Below, piece after piece: positions 1 through 64,000 of a stretch of DNA of 64,000 nt (the stretch's first letter is position 1; each line of letters starts with the position of its first letter). The stretch lies in contig VZRZ01000590.1 in the NCBI GenBank assembly GCA_013398175.1, forward strand, positions 235,558 to 299,557, read 5' to 3'. The DNA is from Climacteris rufus (lineage: Eukaryota > Chordata > Aves > Passeriformes > Climacteridae). The position numbers and the translations under genes were made by a program. Below the pieces are notes generated by a model. It saw nothing but the letters and a program-made list of their open reading frames with translations, ran no database searches and was not told where the DNA came from.

Positions 1-3000
1 ATGAAGGCAGAGCATCTCCCACCCCCCCTCCCGCAGCCCCAGGAGCCACCAGCCCCACACCTGGGGGGACAGGAGGATGGTGCTGGGACAGCCAGCCTGG
101 AGGGGACAGCAGGGCTCCGTGTGCCAGGGCTGCCACATCTCCTCTCACACCCGCCACAGTCCCCCCAGGAGCTTTGCAGGGCTTTGAGTCCAGTCCCAGC
201 ACCAAACTGGGAACCAGTTGCATGCTACTGGTGAACTCCTGCCTGGGCAGGGCATGTCCTATATGCAGGCAGAGGTTGAAATACATCCCCCCCTTCCCGT
301 CCTGCCTCCCGTGGCCAAGCACGGCCAGCAGCCACCGGCAGCGGGTGCGGTGCCAGCTCCTGGTGTCCGGGAGGCGCAGGAAATGTCCAAAGAGCCACAG
401 AGGAGAGATTGTACAGCAGCAAAGCGAGTCCAGCGCCTTGAAAAGCAAGGCACAGGCTGCCGTGGTGCCTTGGGGCTGGCACAGTCCTTGCCGTGGCTCT
501 CCTGGGGGTTGTTTTTGGTTTCAGAGACGCTGTGGAAGTGCCACCTTGTCCCTGCGGGTCCCTGCCTGTCCCCCCACCGCGGGAGCAGCGCTGCGGCCGC
601 TTCAGCAGAGACAGAAGCAGGGCATTTTCAGACCCTTGCAGGGTCAAAAGGGGCTCTGTTTTGTTTCACACAGTTTCTGGACGTTAGTTAGACACAGGGC
701 TGGCATGCCAAAAAGCTCCGGTCCGGCCCCCGCAGCCCGGTGCCCCAGCCTGTGCCACCGCTGCACAGGAGCATCCCCGCACGCCGCTCGCCGGCCCCGT
801 TCCGGGGCTGAGGAAAGAAAAGCGCCCGAAGCTCGAGATCCGCATGAAACGTGCCCCCGCTTCGAGAGCATCGCTCCCCGCCTCCCACCCGCCAGGCACA
901 GACACAAAAAGCCGCCTCCTCCCCTCCCTGCGGGCTCTTACTCAGAGCCCGGCGCATTGTCAGACACCTTTCCGCATTTAGAAGGAGACGATACCAGCAC
1001 CTATATTTAGAGCAGGTACGGCACCGCTCTCCCCGGCCCCCAGCAGCACCAGGTCCCCGCGCCCCGGTCCCACGGCATCCCATCCCCCAGATCCCGGCAG
1101 CGCTCCGGCAGCTTCAGGGTGAAGCCACGAACTGCTCACGGACTGGAAGGGAACAGGGGATGCCCACATCCCCAGCCAGCACCGGGGACCTTCCCCACAC
1201 TGCACGGGGCACGGCTTGTGCCCAAGTGCCGAGATGGGGGATGCAGGATCTGAGCCAAAGCCACGGAGAGGGCTTCCTGTGGATTTTTTTGGATCCTTGG
1301 GCAGGTGGAAGCGTCTGTTTGGGAAGCACAGGGTTAGCAGGGACAGCAGAGGTGCCACCCACCAGCAGGGACCAGTGGAGGCAGGAGGAGCTTTGGGGCC
1401 CTAAGTGAAGCCTGGGCACACAGAGGGCAGTTTGGCCATCAGAAGGAGGGGTTTGGTCCATGCACGAGCCCTGCAGCAGGAAGCCTTTGGAGCCAGTGGG
1501 ATTTGCTTCTCACAAAGCAGAGCTCCTTCAGGAGCTCACAAAGCCATCAGGGCAGGGGCTGATCTGCACATGCAGGAGCAGGGCAGTTTGTGCCCGTAGC
1601 ATCTTTTGGTCAGGAGAAGACACGAGTTCTCCAGGACCAAAGCAAAGCCTGGCCAGAGGTGCTGCTCAGCTGGAGAACAGCCCCAAGGACCCAGCCCACA
1701 ACAAGCTGCCGCAGAGCAAAGCCATGGGCAGGAGGAAGGGCAGGATGAGCCGCCTTCCCCTGCCCATTTCCCACTCCCATCTCCACACGCACGGCCACGC
1801 CTGGTCCAAACACACCGAGCATCCCCAGCCCACAGAGCAGTCCTTTCCCTGAGGCTTCAAAGGCACAGCATCCTCCAGCTCCCCAGGACCATGCTCAGGC
1901 TGATGACAGACACAGCTCGTAGCAGAAACACACCACGAATCACCAGGGTGAGCCACCCATCACTGCCGGCCACCAGCACCTCCCCGGCTGGCAGCCACAG
2001 CACTGCACCCACAGCACAGATCGTTAAGAGCTGACAGCACATAATTACCAGATTAGTTAATGACCAGCACTGGAAGGTGGCCCTGCTCTGCATTTTCAGT
2101 GTTTGCAGGAGGGCTGAGCTACTCTGCTTACCCCCTGGACAAAACTCCTTTCCCAAAGTGCCCCCGGCTCTCAGACCCACCTGCTCCTGCACCACAGCCA
2201 TGGGGTCTGCAAACCCAGCCCCCCTTGGCAGCCCTTCTCCAGAGGGGTGCCAGGCCCCAGGAGAGGGCACAGGCCGTGGCTGCAGGGGAAACTGAGGCAG
2301 GAGTGCTGCCAAAGCCGGACTCCTCTGCCAGGAGGACAGACCTTAAGGTACATCATGCACGCACAACATCTTCACTTCCCTGTGGGCACGGATCTCTTCT
2401 TTTCCTGGGAAAACACAGCAAAGAGGCCTCTGAGAGGTTTGCCATCACCCCCGTGGCACTGCTGGTGCCCAGTGAGCTGTACCCCCAGACAACCCTGTCC
2501 TCATCCCTTGGGCATCCCACTAACACAAGCACCTCCAGCAGCTGAGCTGCCCAAGGACCCCTCGCCACAGCCACCTCTGACAGAGAAAATGCAATTCCCA
2601 CGGCTGGAAACACCGGGGACAGGGAGCAGGGTGACATTCCCAATGTTCTGCTACAGCAACAGGTGCACAGCAGCCCCCAGGGAGGCTTGGTCCTGCCCCC
2701 ACCCAAGGGGGTGCAGGCAGCAGAAGCCCCAAGGGGCTCCCCAGCATTGTCAGATGACTGAAACAAATCCATGTATGTGTATATCTTTATATATACAGCA
2801 TATAAATATATATACACACACACCCCGTATATACACACACAGGCACACCTAGAGTTCTCCGTATATAAATAAATATATGTTGGTGGGACACAGGGTACAT
2901 TTGGCAGCACTGAGCCCCCCAGCCCCAGTACAAACCAGTTTTGCCCCCTCTGGCAGCCAGAGCTGCTCTGGTCTGCCTGGTGCACGCCAACCCCTCATCC

Positions 3001-3304
3001 CCTGCACCCCACCATCACACCTCGCCCCTTTTCCAGGCAGGATGAGACCCTCAGGGAGGGCAATTCAAAGCCACAGCAGCACAAGCCCAAGCGACAGAGC
3101 AAAGGGGGCCCCTTGTATCCCTTTGCTGGGACTCTCCGGCCGCAGGGAGCAAACAAACCATGGGGATGAGCCTTCCCGGGGTCCCACTCGGGGCAGGGAG
3201 TGGGGCTGCGGCCGGGGGGGGCTCTCCCTTGTCCCCCAGCACACGAGCCCGGCCGGGCCGCTCCGCCGCCCATCAAATGCTTCTCTGTGCAGAAAAAAAA
3301 AGTG
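1..3304. other. Downstream flank or distal 3' UTR, no gene recognised
   Basis: No conserved protein, RNA gene or exon was recognised on either strand. Open frames here are short and compositionally driven. The stretch 580-1080 is GC- and CpG-richer than its surroundings, and an AT/AC microsatellite lies at 2771-2879. The sequence may be distal CACNA1E 3' UTR or intergenic DNA; it cannot be decided from sequence alone. Confidence 0.6.
2771..2879. repeat. AT/AC-rich microsatellite
   Basis: Alternating purine-pyrimidine sequence made of ATATA, TACACAC and TATAAATA units, interrupted by short unique pieces. It has no coding potential and is likely length-variable. Confidence 0.7.
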
Positions 3305-3654
3305 ATAGTAATAAATGAAAGTCGACAGATTTTAATTATTTTTTTTTTGCACAAAGACTTTTTTTCTTTTCTTTTTTTTTCCTTTTTCTTTTTTTTCTTT
3401 TTTTTCCTCCTTCCCCCTCCGTTCCGGTCGGTTTGGGTATTTTTTTTTTGTGTGTGTTTTGCTTTTTTGTTTGCTTTTTTTTTTGTTTTTCTCCTTTTCC
3501 CCTGCGTTTGGTTTTTGGTTGAGTTTCATTCCCAGGCGTGGCGAACAGCATGCATTGGAGGAGAGGGGCAGGGCGGCGTCGGGGCAGGGTCGGGCAGCCG
3601 GAGATGGGGTCGGGATGGGTCGGGGCGTGGGGCTGGGGGGGGATGGCACAGCTT
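3305..3654 (-). other. CACNA1E: CACNA1E proximal 3' UTR with purine-rich tract
   Basis: Transcribed sequence after the stop codon. Read in transcript sense it contains a roughly 150-nt, almost pure A/G tract (about 3345-3500) of A-runs broken by single G or C bases. This is followed by an AT-rich stretch with an ATTTA-like core. The end of the UTR is not certain; the mammalian CACNA1E 3' UTR is long, so more of 1-3300 may be transcribed. Confidence 0.5.
3331..3336 (-). promoter_or_regulatory. Candidate poly(A) signal ATTAAA
   Basis: ATTAAA is the most common variant of AATAAA. It lies about 320 nt after the stop codon, and a U-run (8-9 T) follows roughly 25-35 nt further on in transcript sense, as a downstream element should. 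No canonical AATAAA on the minus strand was noticed between here and base 1. The A-rich surroundings make chance occurrence possible. Confidence 0.4.
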
Positions 3655-57646
<53,992 letters not shown>

Positions 57647-60600
57647 CTGGAGGGGAAAGAAAAAATGTGTGTGTAATGTTACCTTCAACATCAGTAATGA
57701 GACAGAGGGAGGATGTGATGGTTCTGCCTCCAGGCTGACCACACCAGGCTCCTCAGGATGATGTGGCCGTGCCTGCCAAGCCTTGGTGGGCACTGCAGGG
57801 AAGCTCCCCAACAGAAGACCCCTGATCCCGCTCAGCATCCTGTACCAGCCATACTCTCCACAGGCTCCAACCCTCATCAGGCAGGACCACTGTCTTCTGT
57901 CTCCTCCAACCATCCCTGCAGAGACTCTAAGACATGGGTACAGCTGGAGATGCAGGGTTCTGCAGCCCCAAACTGGGGTGCTGAGGGTGAGGGGCCACCC
58001 TGAGCATGTTTCCCCAGCAGTTTGATTCAGTGCTTCCCTGCACATCCACTGGGGTGGGGCAAAGCAGCCCCACAGCAGCAGTGCCCACTGAGCACAGATT
58101 TACAGGATGCCTTAAGACCAGAGAAACTGGCTAAGTCTAAAGAAGAGGCAGCCAATTTTTGTCTCTTTGTGCACAGTGGGAAACCTTCAAATGGGCATTT
58201 TGCTGCTGGCATCATCACTGGTACCTTGCAGACGCCCTCCCATCCCTGGTACGTCCCTCAAACCCAAGGAGCTGAGATCAGAGAGCAGCTCTGAGCGTGG
58301 GGCACAGCCCGACAGCTGCAAAGGCTCCTGAGGAGCCCTGCTCAATACCTCCAGACATTAATTCACCAGGGGTTTTAATAAAGCAGTGCCCCTCTGTCCC
58401 TTGCAGCCGCCTCCCAGGCCCCATTTGTCCTCTGGTGTCAGGCACAGTGCGCATGACGCCGGGCTGGAGGGTGATGCTGCAGAACGTGACTGTCTGGGGG
58501 AGGTGGTATCAATCTTCTTGCAATGAAAGACTCTTTCTCTTTTCTCTCTCTTCCCCCCTCTCCCTGTGCTAATTAAGCCCTCATCTTCATCTGAGTCATT
58601 GGCACCACGTCTCCTGGTCGGCCAGTGCAGGCGCTGAGACGAGGCTGTGCAAAGGGAGAAGCGCGATTCCAAGGGGGAGAGAAAGCCACTCTGCTGGAGT
58701 CTTCCTCCGGTGGGAACTTCAGCTGGGTGTCCCCATCACCCTCACATTGAGCCCAAGATAGGAAGGGTGACACCAGCACACCCCAACACCAGCAATGGGA
58801 CAGGGAATGCTGTGGGCAGAGATCTCAGTGACAAGGAGCACCTGGCACACAGCAGCAAGAAGGGCTTTGAGGTTGGGAAAACACCTGGAATGACTCACCA
58901 CTCTCCTCCTTTGGCTCTGGGAAAACCACACGCATCTTCTCAAGATCCTGCTCTTTCAATGGCTCCAGTTCATCTCCAGCCCCTTTCTTTAGGGCCACAG
59001 GAGAAGCAAGCACAGGGAGGAAGGAATGATGCATGGGAATCCCAGACAGCCCGTGTTCATCGCAGCCCTCCAGAGACACCCAGGCCGCTATGCTCTGCTC
59101 TAGCAGCACCATCTGCCATGGCATCAGTCTTCAAGGCATCGTGCACCCCTCAGCCCAAGCTTGGCTGGGTTTCAGCTCCCTGCCAAGATGCCACTGGGTA
59201 CCTGCCACCAGTGTCAGGATTGCTCGCCTTTGAAACTGGCTCCTGCCCAAAAAGCCACGGGCTTTCCCCGAGGTCCTTGTCACAGGGAATGCAAAACAGA
59301 TGAGATCCTTTCCTACAGGAGAACAAGACATCTTCCCTCAGAAGCAGGCCATGGCCACCTCTCCTTTAGCCATCTCAGCAGGAGAAGGAGGGGATGAGAT
59401 GATGGAGCAGAGGGCAGTTTCTCCAGGGTTATCAGCATCCAGGCCAGCTCTTCCCTCTCCATTTTGTAGCACAGCAAAGCTGGTGGCACTGAGGACCTGC
59501 AGCTGGGAAAGCTGAGGCAGGGGTTTGGCAGGGCCCTGATGGGACAGGGTCTCTACAATCCTCACCTCTCTGTGCATTTGAGTACCCTCCCATGGAGGCG
59601 GAGGCAAAGGAGTCAGAGAGGTTTTTAAGGGAAGTTGGGAGGTCAAATGTCCAGCACCACAGGCACCCAGCAGCTGCAGGAGGAGCACTTCTGGGGCAGA
59701 GGGGGGGATGGGGAGCTGTGGTCATGCACTCACATACTCAGTGACACACCACTGGCCACAACGAGCTCAGGGAGGGTGCAAACCACCCAGGCTGATGACA
59801 GGACCAGCACTGCCACCAGCTGCCACACAGGTCCTCCTGGCTGGTGCCATCTTTGCTGGTATCCCCCAGCCCCAACACAAGATTTTCCAGGGGATGTCCC
59901 AACGCTCCCTACAAACCCAGGAACTGGTGATGCCCAGTCGTGGCTCCAGACCATCATCTGGTACCTGTTTGGCCACTCAGACTGCCAAAATAATCACTGT
60001 TCCCACTGGAAGCCTCCTCCAGCAGATGCTCCAATGGCTGCTCTAATTTTCAGCCTAAATTTATTTGTGGTCGTTTTATACACCACACCATTCCTTTGCC
60101 AGCACTGGCCTTTGGCTGAAATAGCTGTTTTCCTTCCTCTTTCCCATCCTGAGCTATTTCTAGACAGCAGTCACAGCCATCTCCAGCCTCTGCTTTGCTG
60201 GCCAAGGCAAGGTTCCTCCAGTTCTCTTGCCCAGCTGGCTCTCCTGCCCTGTTTTATCCGGTGGCCCCTTCCCTGCTCCAGTCCAGTTCATCCTCCCTGG
60301 ACATGGGAGACCTGAGTGAGCAATTTGATGGGTCACGCTCCATCCCTGCGTGATGCCACAGGGCCTTTGCAATCCTCCCTCCTCCTTGATGACACGACTG
60401 CTCTGTGGTGACTTCAGGGTCACCCCGATGTCACCCACTCACCCTCTCCTCCTCCACACTGCTGCTTCCCAGTCAGCCAGACCTGAGCTCCAAGGAGAGA
60501 TCTTTGCTGCTCCTCAACCAGCGCTTGGCTTTCCATTTCTCACTGCATCCCACACCTCTTCCTCCAGCCCACGATGGCAGCCTCTGTCCCTCCAGCTCTG

Positions 60601-60919
60601 GGAAGCAGTGGATGCTGGAAGCAGGGAAGCCCATGACTCATCCCCAAGGATCCACTGGTGGCCGACATCCCCTGTGTCCCCTCAACACTCCCAGCACCAT
60701 CCCAGCACTGCTCGCTTCCCTGCCAGCCTCGAGAGCTCCTCATCCCCTTCTTCCCCTCTCCATTAACACTTTCCCACAGCAAACCCTTTACTACAAGGAG
60801 CAGCCCTACCACGCTTCCGGGCCTCCGCTGCCGGGTTAGCCCGGCGTGACCTACCTTTGGCAACCCCATGATTCATTCTCCTCTCTTGCCTCCCAAATCT
60901 GTTCCAAAATGGCATGCAA

Positions 60920-61450
60920 TCGAGGTCAGCCTTACAGTCCTATTCCTGCCTGCCTCACTTTGCCTCCCCTCCTCCCCCCGCTTTTAAATATAGGCTCCGC
61001 ATTCGCTATTCTCCAGTCAGATGGTGCCTCCCCCAACTCCACGGAGCTGTTAAAAATACTTGTTACCAGACCTGCCATTTCATGTGCCAGCTCCCTGCGA
61101 GCACGGGGGGGAGGCCATCCCGAGCTCCCCAGTGCCATGGTCTCAGCGTTGGGTTTCCTCGTTGGCCGTGTCCTCGTTCCCAGTATCCAGCCTTTTGGTG
61201 CTTTGGGTTGGCCAAGAGCTGGGGTGAAACATCCATCTCCAGAGGTCATTCCGCTGGGCCTTGCCTCCATCTGCAGAGGTGGGGAACTGCTCGCTGCTCC
61301 TTTGAGCATCCTCCACAAGGTCTGTGTCACCAGCACTTTGGTGGCCCTCATAGCACTTCCCGACTCTTTGGGCACCAAGATGCAGTTGTCTTGACTGAGC
61401 AGCCTCTTTTCCCATTCCTTTGGGGCCTCATTTCTTCTTGACATCCCTCT
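60920..61450 (-). mobile_element. Old LINE (CR1/L2-like) reverse-transcriptase remnant
   Basis: A minus-strand frame reads RRELAHEMAGLVTSIFNSSV, then ELGEAPSDWRIANAEPIFKS. This matches the LINE reverse-transcriptase segment whose usual form is ...GE.P.DWR.ANV.PIFKKG. The canonical PIFKKG is degraded and the downstream NYRPVSL block is absent or lost. It is a decayed fragment in intron 6. Confidence 0.65.
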
Positions 61451-62462
61451 GTAGGCAGCAGTTCATCACCTTGGCCCACTGTGCCCTCCCACAGGGTTTT
61501 TTTCCTCTTTGCTGAAGGTACCATGAGGTCGCTGTTTGCAGAATTAACAGTAGGCACAGGGAGTTTAATCCCTAAATTACACCAGCAGCACTCTTTCAAT
61601 GAGGAAATTCCTGGTTCCTGCTTTGCTCCCTGTTCAGCTGACCAGGTCCCATCACTCATCCAAGCCCTTTGGGAAGGGCTTTTCTTTCACTTTGGGAAAT
61701 GGAGGAGCTTCTTGATGCCTGATCTTTGCTGCTTCTTCCCTTCCCTTTAAGAGACCTCTTTCTTGTTATGCAGCCCACCACCCTCAATCACCAGCCCCCA
61801 AACTCTTCTGTGGCCACCAGCCCAAGAAACACCACACTCACATCTTGGCACAACCCATCCTGATGCCAGGAAAACCCTCTTAGCCTATAAAGGACATCAC
61901 CAGGGCGTGGGAGCAGGACCCTCTTGGGGGAACAGGGCCAGCACAACAGGCCCTCACCCAGAGAAAGAGCCCCCACCAGCTCCTGCTTCTCAACCCTCAA
62001 GCACAAGGTTATTCTTTAGGCAGCTAAAGAATATGTGGTGTTTGTTTGGTTTTTGGGGGGATTTTTTTTTTCCAAAGGGCAGGAAAAGGCACGGGAAGCT
62101 GCAAAAGCAGGTCTCACTCGGGGGGCCAGAAATCTAAAGGAATCTAAATATATCCTCAAGTTGAATGCACAGCACAAGCGCGCAGCCCACACGTCCCCTC
62201 CCTCGGGCTGCGGCGCATGGGAACCTTCAGGGTTTCTTTGCTGTGGGGGAAGGGAGGGGGGAAAACCTCAATAAACCCCTCCAAGTCAGTCTCTCCCAGC
62301 TAAAAATAAACAGAGAGCAGGTTCTGTCTGTGCATGGAACTTTAATGGCCACACACTGCTCACCAGCTTGGGGAGGGGAACTGGCGACCAAGGCCATGGG
62401 CACCCAAAGCATTTGGGGAGCAGCAGGATGTGGGGGCCACTGGATTCCACTCACACAGAAAT

Positions 62463-62735
62463 TCCTAGAATGGTTGAGGTTTGAAGGGACATTAGAGCTT
62501 ATCTGGTTCCAAATCCCTTCCCAAGGGCAGGGACACCTTCCACTATCCCAGATTGCTCCAAGCCCTACCCAACCTGGCCTTGAGCACTTCCAGGGATGGG
62601 GCAGCCACAGCTTCTCTGGGTGACCTCTGCCAGGGCCTTACCAGCCTCACAGGGAAGAATTTCTTCCTAATATCCAATCTAAATCTATTCTTTCAGTTTA
62701 AAGCCATTTTCCCTTGTTCTATTAAGACTCGCCCT
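62463..62735 (-). mobile_element. CR1 LINE 3' fragment
   Basis: Reverse-oriented CR1: CCTAGAATGGTTGAGGTTTG, CTTCCAGGGATGGGGCAGCC, GAATTTCTTCCTAATATCC and TTTAAAGCCATTTTCCCTTG. Intron 6, same strand as the gene. Confidence 0.92.
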
Positions 62736-64000
62736 CATTGATGCTCCACAGTCTCGTACACATTTATTACTGGGTGGACTGGCTGTGGAATGTTCAGGGG
62801 ATAAAGCAGCTGTGAAGAGGTTGGCAGGAATCCATGGGATTTGTCAGCCCCCCTGCCTGCAATCCTAGTGACAGGGTTTGGGGATGATGGGGAAAGCCAG
62901 GAACTCAAGGAGCTTTGCCCTGGGAGCTGTGCCTGCCTTCCCCAGCACTCCTCAGGTGCTTGCAGGGTGGGACAGCAGGTGCAAAACCACCACAGCTTCC
63001 ACGATTTGTGCTCCAAATCCTTGGCTTGGCAACCCCCCATGGCTGATGGTGTCCTCCCAGCACCATCCCCACAGCCCCCAACATCTCCCTCCCTGCAAAC
63101 CACAGCTGCACCCAGCTGAGAATCACACACAGGTCAGCAGTCATAGCCTCACAGCCCAGCAAAAAGGGGAGAAAATTAATTATAAAAATACCTTACAGCA
63201 GGATCCCTGGCCTAACCAGTTCCCTCCAGACCCTGACACCTGCTGCTGCTCTGCCCAGCACAGTAACAGATCTCCTTCTTCCCTTTAATTGCAGTAATTG
63301 AATCTCCTGCACGCAGGACCATGCTTCACTCCCTGCCTGGGATCCATCAGCGACCCCAGCACTGGACAAGATCTGAATGGAAATGCTTTGCTTGTCCAAA
63401 TGAGGTTAATGAGGAAATTGGAACATTTCCTCTGCAAGGCCAGGACTGGCCCAGGGCAGGACACATCCTGCCATGGCCGAGTGTCAGGATCTCTAGGCAG
63501 GGTGGGCACCTCTTGCCCCATTCCTTGGTGCCAGGATGCTCTGGGATGCCAGGGACATGCAGGAATCCTGCCAGAGGGGCACACAAAGTTCAGCACAGCC
63601 CAAGGCATGTTTGTGTCTGTGCATGTGCAGGGAAGGAGTGGGGAAACAGGAAAAGAATACATTTCATTTTTCTGTTTCCAAAATGGAATGCAAAAAATGC
63701 ATTGCTAGAAGCATTACTAAAAATCAGGTGTTTGCAAAATATTTGAAAGAGGAATTGAGACCAATTTTTGTCCTGTTCTCCTCCAAACCACCAAGAAATT
63801 GCACCCAGATGCTCCAGCATCAACCCACAAACACAGTCTCCATATGTACCTCTTTCTCTGCTGTTTTCTCATGGGGCTTGGCTATTTCCAGCCCGGATCC
63901 CTGCTTTGTTTGGGGCTGGACCCAGACCCTGGATGCTGCAGCAGGGCATGGCTCCCATGGGATCAGTTTGGAGCTGTTTTCTCATGGGGTTTGATTATTT

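Larger units (their letters stand above)
57647..64000 (-). other. Part of CACNA1E intron 6
   Basis: The exon with pore loop I that should precede exon 7 (TVFQCITMEGW-type sequence) was not seen on either strand up to base 64000. Besides the two LINE fragments, the region is unique sequence without recognised genes. A near-identical 15-20-nt phrase (GCTGTTTTCTCATGGGG) occurs twice, near 63861 and 63972. Confidence 0.7.

Noticed and set aside
174..1010. Plus-strand open frame of 278 codons at the left edge
   Set aside because: No recognisable domain, low-complexity composition, and overlapping frames of similar length on both strands; typical of GC-rich non-coding DNA.

Overview
The window is vertebrate nuclear DNA, most likely from a bird. 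It carries one large multi-exon gene on the minus strand, many short CR1-type LINE fragments (the dominant avian retroposon) and compact, GC-rich introns. CR1 is also common in turtles and crocodilians, so 'bird' is an inference.

The gene is CACNA1E, the alpha-1E pore subunit of the R-type voltage-gated calcium channel Cav2.3. I rebuilt it exon by exon from conserved peptides, reading phase and splice dinucleotides. The visible part runs from domain I segment S6 (57543-57646) to the stop codon (3655-3657). Exon numbers here follow the human gene as I recall it, anchored on two known cassette exons, exon 19 (57 nt) and exon 45 (129 nt). With those anchors the visible exons are 7-48, and every junction keeps the frame. 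One standard set (short exon 10, exons 19, 26, 39b and 45 included) totals 5868 nt, or 1955 codons plus stop. Exons 1-6 (N-terminus, IS1-S5 and pore loop I) lie beyond base 64000. The paralogues CACNA1A and CACNA1B are excluded mainly by the C-terminus, which ends EEDDKC rather than in a DxWC PDZ-binding end.

Layout from right to left, in the direction of transcription: 57647-64000, part of intron 6 with LINE remnants; 57543-57646, IS6; 46463-46578, beta-subunit binding AID; 44499-45493, I-II linker into IIS1; 41182-43213, rest of domain II; 34156-39998, II-III loop with cassette exon 19; 22667-33631, domain III and domain IV to the start of the IVS6 region, including a 12-nt microexon at 28766-28777; 20250-20930, IV pore, IVS6 and EF-hand start; 17776-17872 and 13881-13977, two alternative EF-hand exons; 5479-12190, pre-IQ, IQ and distal tail including cassette exon 45; 3655-4194, last coding exon; 1-3654, 3' UTR and flanking DNA.

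Three points stand out. First, an intact 97-nt exon (17776-17872) looks like a second, mutually exclusive EF-hand exon of the Cav2.1 'EFa' type; the Cav2.3 protein I know carries only the other version. Second, a 12-nt microexon has the splice signals typical of neuronal microexons. Third, the exon 10 splice donor has lost its GT, so the channel either uses a GC donor or gains 15 residues in the I-II linker. I found no second protein-coding gene, tRNA, rRNA or CRISPR array.
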